In this document: positions 48,648 through 59,645 of the stretch, one piece after another
How the letters are laid out: every line of letters begins with the position of its first letter
Numbering within the stretch: position 1 is the first letter of the stretch
DNA from: Zelopaecilomyces penicillatus
Lineage: Eukaryota; Ascomycota; Sordariomycetes; Hypocreales; Pseudodiploosporaceae
Assembly: GCA_005765155.1 (NCBI GenBank)
Contig: VCCP01000004.1
Location: 4,898,001-4,962,000 of the forward strand
Direction: 5' to 3'
DNA: 64,000 bases
Program-made: the position numbers and the translations under genes
Notes under the pieces: model-generated
The model's database searches: none
Seen by the model: only the letters and a program-made list of their open reading frames with translations
What the model was told of the DNA's origin: nothing

Positions 48648-51600
48648 ATGCAGGTCGTGATACTGCTCTAAAGGCTGGGACATCTTCCCGAGCCGAAATA
48701 CAAAATGTGGTAAAGCAGATATCAGAGAGATTGAGCTGCCTCCACTTCTGGCGGTTTGCTGAATATGTATTTGGACATTCAGTAATGCTGCACAAATGAT
48801 GTGTAGGTGCGTTGTGTCCTAGGTAAGTAGGTACCTAAGGTAGTAGTTGCTTTGGGGGTACGTAGTACTTTGCTTTGACTGCCGTCAACGCCACCGCCGG
48901 GTAGGTGTGGTTCTGTACAACCCACGAGTGCAACATGCAATGCCTGTCGTTGTTGAAGAGAAACGAATGTTGATTAATTAACATGCGGTATGATTCATGT
49001 TCGCCGTGGAAAAAAGAACTCCATGGCATGGGATGGTATTGCTCTCGTCATCCAAATGCCAAGAAGGGTCAGTGGGTTTTGAAGGAATCTCCGACAAGTG
49101 CCGCATACATCTCCCTACACCTATTACAAGTGTATTTTCTTTTTGGAGGGGTAAAATCCTAGGCTCCCAAGGCCGATTCTGTTCCGGGAACTTCACGCTG
49201 TGTTGAATGAAGGGTGTCTCGGCTGACCCCAGGCATGCCTTGGAAATGACTGTTTAGGAGTAGAACCAAGCGCTAGGGCCAGTCTGATGAAATGAGGGGA
49301 CTTACTATGTAGTGGTAGGTGTAGGACCATCAACATGGGATGAGCTAATGCCAATCAAAATCGACACGGGGTGATCGTCGCCTTGTCCCTCGCTTTACTG
49401 TAGGCTAATTCGGCGCTCGGGCAGGTGCAGCATCCTCCAAACCCTTTGGAATTGGCATATCTTTGTCGACTTCATATAGGGATGAATATGTCGGGAAGGG
49501 TGTGGGAATGTAGCTCAAGACATGACAAGGGTGGCGTTGTCAGCAACTGTCGATCTAGAAAGCGTGGCTGTAAGAATCAACGAGAAACGTCGAGAGATTG
49601 TTGCATCTTGGTTGGCGTGACCCTGTTTGTTTTGCTTTGGATCCATGAAAAGTTGGGAGTTTGGCAGCTGAGCACATCGCAGACTACAGGGTCACGAAAA
49701 CGAGCCGTAGAGACACGGCTGCACCTTCCGCTCCATTATTCAATTCAGCCTTTGGGAAGGTCCATTCATCCCCCATGCAGGTAACCAGCCAGTAAGGCCA
49801 GTTCAATTACCCGATATCGATTCCTGCAACGGATCACGGAGGATTCGACTTCCGTTCCAAACACACAGTTCCAGTGCCTAACCCAACCTTAACGATGCTC
49901 CTCAATTCCACTGGTGTTTGTGACAGCGAAGCTGCACATTGCATCAGATGGATTGCTCGGCGAGTGTGTTAGAAACAACCCGCAGATGAGCCCCGAAAAA
50001 ACAATCCTCTCAGAACCTTCATCTCGACCCCTCTTGGCTGTTCCTCCATGTGCTCCATCACTATCCACCATGCAAGTTGTTTACGAGCACAACCACCAAA
50101 TCAAAGGTTAGATGATGACATATAGCACTGCGAGTTGCATACATATGCACTTCATACGAATACATCAGTGCGTAATTACAGCATGCGAGGTGATACCGGA
50201 CATCTATGAGCATCCACGACTCCAAGTGACACGTACCAGCATCTGGGTCACGAGGGAGGTGCACATCACTCCGCGTCTCCGCAGCCTTGTCAATAATACA
50301 CCGGATCTGGAAGCCGCAACAATGGGTCAATAAGTGTTATTACAGAGCAAATTTGGGGAGATGAAGCCCTTGCTCTGTTGAACAAAAGTGGAAGCATGGA
50401 ATACTCCATTTCCGAGTTGCTTGTAGGTTTGAGCATCGTTTACCTTTTACTAGGTACCTACGTACTGGTGCCCAGTCGATTGTGTCTGGGGACGGAACTT
50501 TTCTATTCTGATATACATATCTACATCGCCACAAGCAAAAACAACTTGTTATAAGCCAGATCGGGTACTAGGAGATGCTGTTCTACACCCTCACTGATGT
50601 GCCTATCTCACTTTAAAGATAGTCACGTTGCGTTCTAATAAAAAGCCACACGCACCTCAGCCTCCCGTTCGCCCAGACGCCATAAAGTACCTCTTTCTCC
50701 GCGCCGCTGCTGCGGAAGCAAGACATCGTACCAACCATGTGGGTGCATTCCCGCCAGGAGGTGGTGGTGTCGAGTCTGTATGGTTTGCGTTCTCACTAGC
50801 TTACGAGCATGGGTTGTGGTCATTGGTCATTGTGCAGCTAAGATTGGGCCCCATGATGGCCCAAAATCACGGAACCTACTGGCTAACCCTCGCATCGCCT
50901 CCCTTGGTGGCCTGGCAAGTTGGGCAGCATCACTTACAATGTACAGGTATTTCCCAGTGAGAGACGAAAAAGGCCCTGTTTGGCCAGTCCAGCTGGGATT
51001 TATCATCCTCATTTGCTAGATGATATATTGATCGTCTTGTTAGGGCTTTCCGAACTCCTTCCTGTCGTGGGCGCGATAATTTAATGGCAGCGAACTCGGC
51101 TTACAGATCCTAATGCAATCTCAGCCCCCATCGCTATTCTTTACCAAGACTGGAATAAAAGACACGAAGCTTGACGGATGGTAACAAGCACCACCAAAAG
51201 AACCCCACGGATATACATATGTAGACATGGTCACGAGTAAGTGAGTTGTTAGTCGAGGTGAGGAGGGGTGAGCCAAGTGGAAACTTCCGCGATAATGGCG
51301 CGTATATCACACAGGAGCTATTAGAGGTGCTGGCGAGTTCCATACAAGTTCAAATGGCACTTGTACTATCGATTATGCTGCACCTACATAATGGAGCATG
51401 TACAACACATCAAGATCAGTAAATGTATAGTAGGTGTTATACACCGTATTGGAACCGTCAAACTCTAGTATCACGCCGGCTTGTACTGACGATGTCTGCC
51501 CTCTCCCCCTTTTTGAGATACTTGACAACCATTACAGTGCTGCTCAGGCGACATGTTTCAATGGCAGTTTGGCAAGCTTGTTCCTATTTGGCTTTGCGGG

Positions 51601-53817
51601 ATGATGCTTGCCACACGGCGGCCCAGAAATCCCGTTGAAGGCTGTCTCGGAACTTCCTCTTGAGAGCAGTGCAGACCCGTGGACAAATTCGGGCTGCGTC
51701 ACCATCTAGACCTCATTCGATCTAAAATGATGGTCCACTCGGGCATCTACCTGTATTATTTAAGCATCCACACTAATTATTACAAAGTACGGGGGTGGAC
51801 AGACAGGCCTAGCATGGCTCTGGACAATGGGTTGTCGACCGCTCAATTGGAAATCCCGCTGCCGGTGCCGGCTAGGCCATGCAGCTAACAATACGCATGT
51901 CCGACGTGTCTGCTGCGTCTGCGGTACGCATCCGGGACGATGGGGCATTCGGACCAATGCTGTATTTGGACCAATGCAACAGCGTGCCATACTACTAGAG
52001 TGCTGTACCTTACCTGCCATAGTACCTGCCTAATACCTTAACCCAGGAAGGTACATGCGGTAGATCCTTCTCGACTGTAACTGCCTACATGAAATGCACT
52101 CCGTACTTTTCCAGCCTCTGTCTTGGGTCGCCCGTTTCAGTCCTGTCTTTTACTATTTTCAACCATGTTCAACTCGGCGATAGAGGGGTTGTATGAGAAT
52201 CAGTGTGTTCAAATAGAGGCAGACGCTGCGCACGCGCACCCACAAAGGCAAGCGAACCAGACCGTTGGCTAGCCGGCTTGGCTTGACTTGGTGTGAAGTG
52301 TTGGTGTGCTGACCGCCCTTACCACACATCATCAACAGCATCATCAGCAGTAGATGTAGCATCGTCGCCGCCACGCCACAGACCCTCACCCTCACACTCG
52401 CCCTCGCTCTTTACCCTGTCTGTCCTCCAGGTACCACATAGTGCATAGGTGTGGTCACCTACTAGACAGCTAGTGCCAGTTGGCTCGTCGGGTCGATTCC
52501 GCCAGCAACCGGGCACCCGTGCCTACTGTACAGATACCGCCAGGTGGACTACACTAGCTGCTGGGAAGGCCACTTGTCATCCCTGCACACCCAGTTTTCC
52601 CTGTCGTTCCATGGACACGGTGTGTGGATGTGGGCACTGGGCGGGTCTTGTCTTCGGCGCATGTCTGGCAGAGAGAGCGAGGGGAGGACGTGCCAGTGGA
52701 TTAAATCACCTCAAGAAAACCAGTCAGCCTGCTTGACAAGTGCATCACTGGGCTATCCTTCAGTCAACAAAATAGGCACACCGAACCGCAGATCTGATTC
52801 GAAACGATTAGGATACTAGGTATGACCCTTTCAGCTGGGTCTACTTGGTCTGACCATATCTGGAGGTATGGAGACCGAGACCCAATTCTCTGTGTGCAAG
52901 GCACTGAATGGGGTAGCCTTACGGGAAGGGGCTAGCAAAACTTTGTCTGATAGCAAGCTCGGCCATTTTGTCAAACTCTTCATGGACAATAGCGAACGAT
53001 GCCAAGTCGAATTGGCGTTTTGTATGGCGCCGTCTCAGCGACAATTCAGCAGCTTTCCATGATGCATACGTTTGTCGTTCATCCATGCACATGCCAAGCA
53101 CTCCCCACCCCTATCCCGCGGGCTGGGGGTGGCGTATGTGCCCCATTACAAAGTGTCTATCCCGCCGTTCCGTAACTTGTCTACTTACAGATGCATTACT
53201 GTCAGACGCCTTTGAAATCCATGATTCTCTTGTCGTCTTTACCAAAGATGATGGCATGTAGGACGGGGAGGTGTGGATGGTATATACAGGCTGAGGCAAC
53301 TTAATCCGCCATCCGGACACCCACGATCGATTGTTTTCGGCCTTGGGGATGCTAAGAGCTTGCCTTCCAGCAACAGTCAACACAGGTACGGGTACATGGA
53401 TACCTTCTTCTAATGGACGGGTTGCCTAAGAAGGTTCTCTATCAGGCTAGGCCTGCCATTTGCGTGAACTGTCGCGCGCGTTGGCTTTTGGCCTGGACTA
53501 GCTAGGCAGTCTTCTATTCCCACTTTCGTCAACCCCTTGTCGCGTCATCCTGTTGGAGCCAAGCTCAGCGAAAAAGAAAGAAATCTTCGCTACTTATTTG
53601 TGCTCACGCTTGGCAGCCGCCTATGGATACGACTCATGAATTTGTAGCTACTTCGTCTTGTTGAGGTTTTCTTGTATCGAGACGAGGCTAGGGGATAGAT
53701 CATCCCAGGACAGGTCGCTCTTGACATTTCCAAGTTACTACGTGATGATATTGATCTATCCGTTCAGCTGCTTTCCCGCTGGTCCAGGCGGCCCGGCGAG
53801 AGCCCTGGGGCAGCCCT

Positions 53818-53842
53818 GATGATGATGTTGATGATGATGATG
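53818..53842 (+). repeat. (ATG)n trinucleotide tract
   Basis: About eight near-perfect GAT/ATG units with one GTT interruption. It explains a His-rich minus-strand open frame at 53756-54019. Confidence 0.75.
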
Positions 53843-54420
53843 CAGCCGCTTGTTGGCAAGGGGCGTCGTGCCGGGTGGGGGTGTGGTGCTAGGACCGACT
53901 GGCTCTTCGCCAAGACACTCATTCAAGTACTCCGTACTTTTGTGTCGACAGAAGAGAGTGGCATCTACGACAACCCTGCTCCTGGTTACCGACTTGAGCA
54001 GCCCCCGGGAGCTAGACAACTACCAGACAGACCACGCCCCCTCCCATCGCCTTCCTCAACCCCTGGTCTCCAGACCTGGTACCAAGCTCTGCTCCCAAAA
54101 CTCGCTGTCCTGCGGATTTTTGCATCTCCTGGTACCTTGTACTCATTGGCGCCCTGTCCACGCCTCTTGATCATCTAAAGTTGCTGCGGACGGACGTGCG
54201 AGCTTCGTTCCCGTTCTCAGTGCGCTTGCTGTAACAACTCGACCGCCAAAGAACGAGCCAGCCAGTTCCACACACACCCCTCCCCATGCCCATATGAGCT
54301 CATGCCTCGTTGCATTCATGCCTTTTGTTCTCTGCTGCCGGCACTGCATCATGTACTCTGAGCATGTGTGTACTCTCTAGAAGTACTCGCTACGCGGCAT
54401 CATGCTCGGTCCCAATCCCC

Positions 54421-54451
54421 GTCCCAGCCCCAGTCCCAGTCCCAGTCCCAG
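54421..54451 (+). repeat. GTCCCA hexamer repeat
   Basis: Five near-perfect GTCCCA/GCCCCA units in a row, about 1.5 kb upstream of the bZIP open frame. Confidence 0.75.
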
Positions 54452-55456
54452 CTAGTAGTGAGACACCAATGGGCTGGCGTGATCAATCATTCATCTGCGA
54501 CCTGGCGTGGCAAGCCGAAGGCGGAGAGGGTCCTCGTCGTAGTGTGTGAAGTTGTGAGGCCCCAGAATGCCAACAACCCATTACTGCAACGCGAGCAACA
54601 TGTCGGTGGACAGCCGAACTACAACTATCATCAGGTCCAAGCTCCCGCACCGTGGCTTGTCTCCATCGGGACTTGTCAAGTTGAGACTTTCTCATCACCT
54701 TTTCGTCACATAACCCCGTTCCTGCTTCCCTACACACTGCTACCGCGGTAGACGGACCAGAGGTCGTGAGACTTGGACCTATCAGGGTCGCATACTTTAC
54801 TACCGCTACAACACCTTAGTACGGGATCGGAAGTGGACGCGGTACATGCTTCACCAAGGTACTACTAGTATCTCTGAACCCTACCTACTCTATGTCTACC
54901 TAACCTGGCTGTTCTTTCCCGACCCAGCTTGGCTTCCTCCTCCAGTTGGTTTTTTTTCTCCCTTTCCGATCAACACTCGTGCGTGGCCAACTCTCTCTTG
55001 TCCGCTCTCTCTCTCATCTACATTCATCATTATTGTCATCTTGTCCCCTCGCTTCCACAGACGTCTGGCTTCCTGCGACTTGGAATCGCTACTCCTGCTA
55101 CCGCCCCCCCCCTCTCTCACACCCTCGTCTTGACTATCGAAGCTCCCCATCCTTCTTCACCGACATTAATCTCGAAACTGTGAATTAACGCGCTCTCGTA
55201 ACGATTCAGCCAAACTACCCAATTGTTCCATAGCCGCGGTACCTGTCAGAATTCAAACTCACAAACTCGGGACTCTTTTGGCATCACACCTCCTGAGCTA
55301 TTAGGCGCCCCCGACTTTCCACGTCCAACGACAACCAACGGAGGCTAACTTAACTCGCCTGTACAATCATTCGTCCCGTGGGGCTAGAGATTACAATACG
55401 GGCTGCCCTGGGATACCATTGTGCAAGCGCCAACCAACCCTTCACACAGACACCTG

Positions 55457-55503
55457 GTAAGCAATTAACTGACTGGCTGCGCTTTCATGATGGATTATAT
55501 CAG
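55457..55503 (+). other. Possible 47-bp intron in the bZIP 5' leader
   Basis: A good donor (CTG/GTAAGC at 55457), a CTGAC branch-like word and a TATATCAG acceptor ending at 55503 would make a 47-bp intron. No ATG lies close before it, so it would be in the untranslated leader. Its acceptor is followed by TAGGC, the same five bases that follow TTGTCAG at the start of the bZIP frame (55949-55955). Confidence 0.3.
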
Positions 55504-55948
55504 TAGGCGGCTGTGCTCCAACTTGGTTTACCTTGTTGCGATGCCGACCCTTGTTTGGTGACCGCCCTCGTGCTAATACAATCACTCATCAGCCTTGACG
55601 ATCAAGTTCGTTATTCTTCAGGTCGCGCCCTGCTGTGTGGTCTGCTCTTGCAATTCTCCTTGCTGTCTGAGTCGCCTCTGTCATCGCCTTCCGATCACCT
55701 ACTTTGATCTGTACGCGACGAGAAATCCAACCCTGTGTTTCATTTCTAGCTGTATCGTACGAAGGCTCCGCTACTTTGTGAGATTCACACACTTCGAGTA
55801 ATTACCTGTAAACAACACTGGGAAGTATAACGGGGGTGGTTTTACCTACCTCGGCCGCACCGAGTCTCACTTACTTCATTCTTCTCTACTAGGGCTGTTT
55901 GGGCATAATCCCCAGCCAGTCCTTAACACAACGTCCATCCTGGCGACC

Positions 55949-57880
55949 TTGTCAGTAGGCACTCGCCAGCAGGCACCTCCTGTCGCTGCTCAAGACAGCC
56001 CCGGCTCCGCGTTTTCCGACTCAACTGGCAGGACGACACCCACATCACCTAAAACCCCATCAACTCCTTCTTGGCCGTCAAAGAGCTTTACACAGCATAT
56101 CTCACCAGGTGGTGGAAGTCAAAGGTACTCCCTAGAAGAGGGGAAGGGTCGATGTGCCGGTCCTAGGGACCACGAAAGTGTCGGGGTTCGGGAATCGATG
56201 TCGCAGAGAGGTGTTGCACCTCGGCCTGCTTCTCGCCGCTCGTCGGGATCCTCTGCCAAACACGACCAAGTCTCACCCGTCCACTATGTTCCAACACCCG
56301 TTGGTAGCGACAATCGATATGGGACCGTCAATATGATTCCTTCCGACTCCAGTCGTGCGACTCAACACCATCCTCATAAGTCTTTGGGCGTTCAAAACAT
56401 GTTGAATCCTTCCGAACCTCGCTCAATGGCCCCAGAGGTTGTCGGGCACCCCCCTCGGATAAGAGACCCCGATTTCACTTCGGCATCTACTTCATCTGGA
56501 CCTTATGGCGCCTCAAGGCCCTTCTTCCCAGGTCATCATGGCTCTGGTTCGCTTCCAGGAACACCCATTGGAACTTCTGCGACTTTGGGCCGACCTTCAT
56601 TATCAGAGCGCAACTCGCCAGCCTCAGCCTATCCACCATACTCAGCTCTTGAAAATTCAAGAAAGATTTTGAGCCCCAAAGCTCCACGAACAATGAGCTT
56701 GGGTCAGGCTTTACCACCCCGGGAACTGGATCCAAGACAGCATGCACTGATTCCTGGTACATCTGCAGTCAAACGCCCTTATGAACCTGATAGCCCAGAC
56801 GAGGTAAGGCTGGCCCCGGGGCACACTCATTCCTCAGCCTTGGCCCCTAATGTACATCGTGCACTTGTAACGCCGCCAAGATCTCTTTCCCAGCCGGTCC
56901 CACGAGCTTTAGATGGTCCGTCAGTGCCACCACATTCACTACCACCTTCAGGCGACATGCAAAACCCCAACTCTGGTTTGCATGGCCCAGGGACATTCCA
57001 ACATGGGGTTCACGGGATGTCAACCAGTCGACCGCCGTCGAGCATGGGCGGCCCAATGGAAGGCTCTTCCATGTGGCCAGAGATGCTACGTAGACAAGGT
57101 CTGACAGGTGCCTTAGTTGGGGGGGAGGGACAACAAGCCTACATGACTTTGCCAGGAAGCGACACCCCAATACCAGTTCAAGTTGACTACTCACAAGCAT
57201 CGAAGAAGGCGGATGAGAAACGACAACGGAACGCCAAGGCATCGACCCGCCACCGTCGGAAAAAGAAGAATATTCAGGAAGAGAATGTTAAGCAACTTCA
57301 AGATCTTAGGGATGAGCGAGAGGATGTTATCCATCAATTGGAGGACATGATACAGCAGCGAGACTTTTATCGAGACGAGCGCAATCGGTTAAGGGACGTG
57401 GTAGCTAGGACACCGGCCATTAGCAAGCATGCAGCTGGGCCCCCGAGTCCGATGTCATCTCGAAGCGCTGGCTCCCTGGCGGATAGAAGTCCTATGACTC
57501 AAGGCCGACACATGCCTTCGCTCTCTCAGGGGTACATGAGTGAGGATTCTTCCATCGAGCGACCGGCACAGCGACGTAGGACGGACGAGCGTCCTGAATT
57601 CTCAACACCTGTTTACGGACCTCCATCAGGGGGACAGCCACACGGTCTACCATCCATTCACGGCCAGGGCTATGCTGGCCCTCCCCGTCCATTATCAGCG
57701 GCATCATCAGTCAGTGCCAGTGGAGAGAGATTGCCGCCCCTAAGATCGGTGGAAGGAACAGCTTCACACGTCCAGGGCTTGGTGTCCGGTCAGCCTCAGG
57801 AGCAGGATCTCAGGACTGGTCAATGGAGGCCAGCTCAGCCAATGCAATACGAGACAGGCTGGGCTACAGCGCCTCGATAA
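55949..57880 (+). CDS. bZIP transcription factor (5' end unresolved)
   Basis: An open frame of 643 codons ends at 57880. The bZIP domain is at about residues 419-485: basic region DEKRQRNAKASTRHRRKKK, with Asn, Ala and Arg at the conserved DNA-contact spacing, then a coiled-coil zipper (IQEENVKQLQDLRDERED ... DFYRDERNRL). The rest is Ser/Pro-rich and probably disordered, with blocks such as GRTTPTSPKTPSTP near the N-terminus and RPAQRRRTDERPEF after the zipper. The frame is open back to a TAA at about 55803 but contains no ATG until 56198 (residue 84). The likely N-terminal coding region begins near TTG 55949 (context GCGACC-TTG-TCA), or after an acceptor ending at 55955. A short upstream exon is the simplest explanation. 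Targets are unknown. Confidence 0.8.
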   Translation: MSVGTRQQAPPVAAQDSPGSAFSDSTGRTTPTSPKTPSTPSWPSKSFTQHISPGGGSQRYSLEEGKGRCAGPRDHESVGVRESMSQRGVAPRPASRRSSGSSAKHDQVSPVHYVPTPVGSDNRYGTVNMIPSDSSRATQHHPHKSLGVQNMLNPSEPRSMAPEVVGHPPRIRDPDFTSASTSSGPYGASRPFFPGHHGSGSLPGTPIGTSATLGRPSLSERNSPASAYPPYSALENSRKILSPKAPRTMSLGQALPPRELDPRQHALIPGTSAVKRPYEPDSPDEVRLAPGHTHSSALAPNVHRALVTPPRSLSQPVPRALDGPSVPPHSLPPSGDMQNPNSGLHGPGTFQHGVHGMSTSRPPSSMGGPMEGSSMWPEMLRRQGLTGALVGGEGQQAYMTLPGSDTPIPVQVDYSQASKKADEKRQRNAKASTRHRRKKKNIQEENVKQLQDLRDEREDVIHQLEDMIQQRDFYRDERNRLRDVVARTPAISKHAAGPPSPMSSRSAGSLADRSPMTQGRHMPSLSQGYMSEDSSIERPAQRRRTDERPEFSTPVYGPPSGGQPHGLPSIHGQGYAGPPRPLSAASSVSASGERLPPLRSVEGTASHVQGLVSGQPQEQDLRTGQWRPAQPMQYETGWATAPR

Positions 57881-59645
57881 TGATAGCACTCATGATAGTG
57901 TCTTGGTGTAGCACTTCATGCTATACAACCAATAACAATGGCGTTTGCATCTTACGAAACTGTTAGCAATGTGCCGTTAGCCGAACACCACAGCACACTG
58001 TTATCACCCATCACCACATTTCTGATGATTTCATTATACGACAAGCGAGTCGAACTTTATCGAACACCGAAAAACTTTAGAATGGTTCTAGTTTGCAACA
58101 ACACGATTATACACTTTGGTCGGGCAACCGATACATTATATCTTATTACGTTTAGTAATCTAATTGGGATACGTTTCTGTCTTTTCTTCGGAGTTCTTCC
58201 GCGTCCATCTACTCTTCTTCTGAGTGTGCGGGTAGTTTCGAAGCTAGCTCAGTCGAAGTTGTAGATGGGTAAGAGCATGCTATGCTTTTTTCTTTGTATG
58301 TGTGTGAGTGTGTTGGTCGTTTTCTTCCGGCACCTATATGTCCACGCCCAGTGCGTTTGCAATGAAAGGGCCCCGTTGAGTGGCTACAAAACAGACGGTT
58401 CTATCTAGCGGACGGCTTTGAAGCGGCAAATCATGTTCCAAAATTTGTTTTCTACATTCACTTTGTTCATACAAATACCCGTCAAGAATGCACCAAAGCA
58501 ATGGATTGAGAGAGGAGATACCCCTGAAGGAGGAATGCTCAAGAGAGATGGGCTGGATGCCCAGGAGATTAAAAATTGGGTGAAGGAATATTGGTGTTTC
58601 GAGGTGTTCAACTTTTTACTTTTTTTTTTTTTTGGTTTTCGTTTTCCATGGTACTAGTTAGGCCCTAGCATCGTTTGGTCTCCCACATGTGACAGGGATT
58701 TTGTTTATTTCTTGACCCTCAGGCAGGAAGCACGTACCAGAATGGATAAATATGCGTTGAGTTTGGGACTGACCCGGGGAGGCATTTTTGTACTCGTAGT
58801 ATATGGAACGCAAATGAGCTCCTATCTTACAAAGCTTTAATATGGAAATTGTGTGATGAACCGATATGGAGTGTGGTTTGAATGGCTCAAGATGCCTGGT
58901 TTTGTAAACGGTAATACTGGCACAAGAGTGAAAGTCAGTTTGACGTAGAGCCTACTGGTAATTACCTATACATAGGACGGGTATGTCTAGTTGAATCGCT
59001 GAATGTTGGTTTGTAAGATGAGAGTGGGAACTCACCGAGGTAGGAACGTGTTTCAGCAACGACCTCAAATTACTAACAGCTCCTACTTGATGAGTGAACC
59101 CAGATATAATGGCCAAATCGCATGTCCAGCAAGAGGAGCATTAACAATAGAAACACTCCTTACCTACATGTGTGACTGCTACTAAATTTGGTAGTAATAG
59201 CTGGTGCTGTACATGTAATAACGCCTGTGTATCTGTTGAAGTGAAACTCTTTTTTTCTTTTTTTTTTCTTTTTTTACTGACAGAGCTAGAGAGGGCCTAC
59301 GCTTAAATCAAGGTAAGATTTGGCATTTATCGTTGACAAGGACTAGCATTTAGGACATAGCTTGTTGAGAGTGTGTAGGTGCTGGTTGAGAAAGACCTAT
59401 TAGTATCAGTGGCCTACCTACTGGGGACTACTACTATTAGGTAGTAGTTAATTAGAAGTGGCTTCATCCTGGTGACACGTGGCTGACAGTGGTGGCTTTG
59501 CACTTTCCAATTCTTAGTTCTTGTAAAGTACGTAGCCAAGCTGGAAGCCACGCTGTTGTAATCCTGCTCCACCTTTCGCAACGCTGCTTCATAGCCTTTG
59601 CTCAACAACATCAACAGCAGCAAACGGCATACCCCACGAACAGCC
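57881..59645. other. Intergenic region between the bZIP gene and SEC12
   Basis: About 1.8 kb between two plus-strand genes. It contains T-runs at 58620-58632 and 59250-59275 and a TACCTACTGGG...TAGGTAGTAG word cluster at 59412-59450. I see no coding signal. The last few hundred bases should be the SEC12 promoter. Confidence 0.5.

Larger units (their letters stand above)
44119..55948. other. 11.8-kb region with no recognisable gene
   Basis: The longest empty stretch, upstream of both the SMP-30-like gene (-) and the bZIP gene (+). The longest open frame is 177 codons, and none looks like a known protein or joins sensibly with others. The sequence is mixed in composition. Visible structure: a short hairpin at 46959-46976, TACTCCGTAC words near 46660, 52098 and 53928, C11A11 at 47505-47526, (CAGT)4 at 48631-48647, an (ATG)n tract at 53818-53842, GTCCCA repeats at 54421-54451 and TAGGTACCTA-like words near 48815-48845 and 50450. 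The last 0.7 kb is CT-rich and probably the 5' leader and promoter of the bZIP gene. Confidence 0.5.

Noticed and set aside
51066..51120. A tRNA-like stretch (GATAATTTAATGGCAG...)
   Set aside because: The first part resembles a D-arm of a mitochondrial tRNA, but the anticodon stem does not pair and no T-arm follows.
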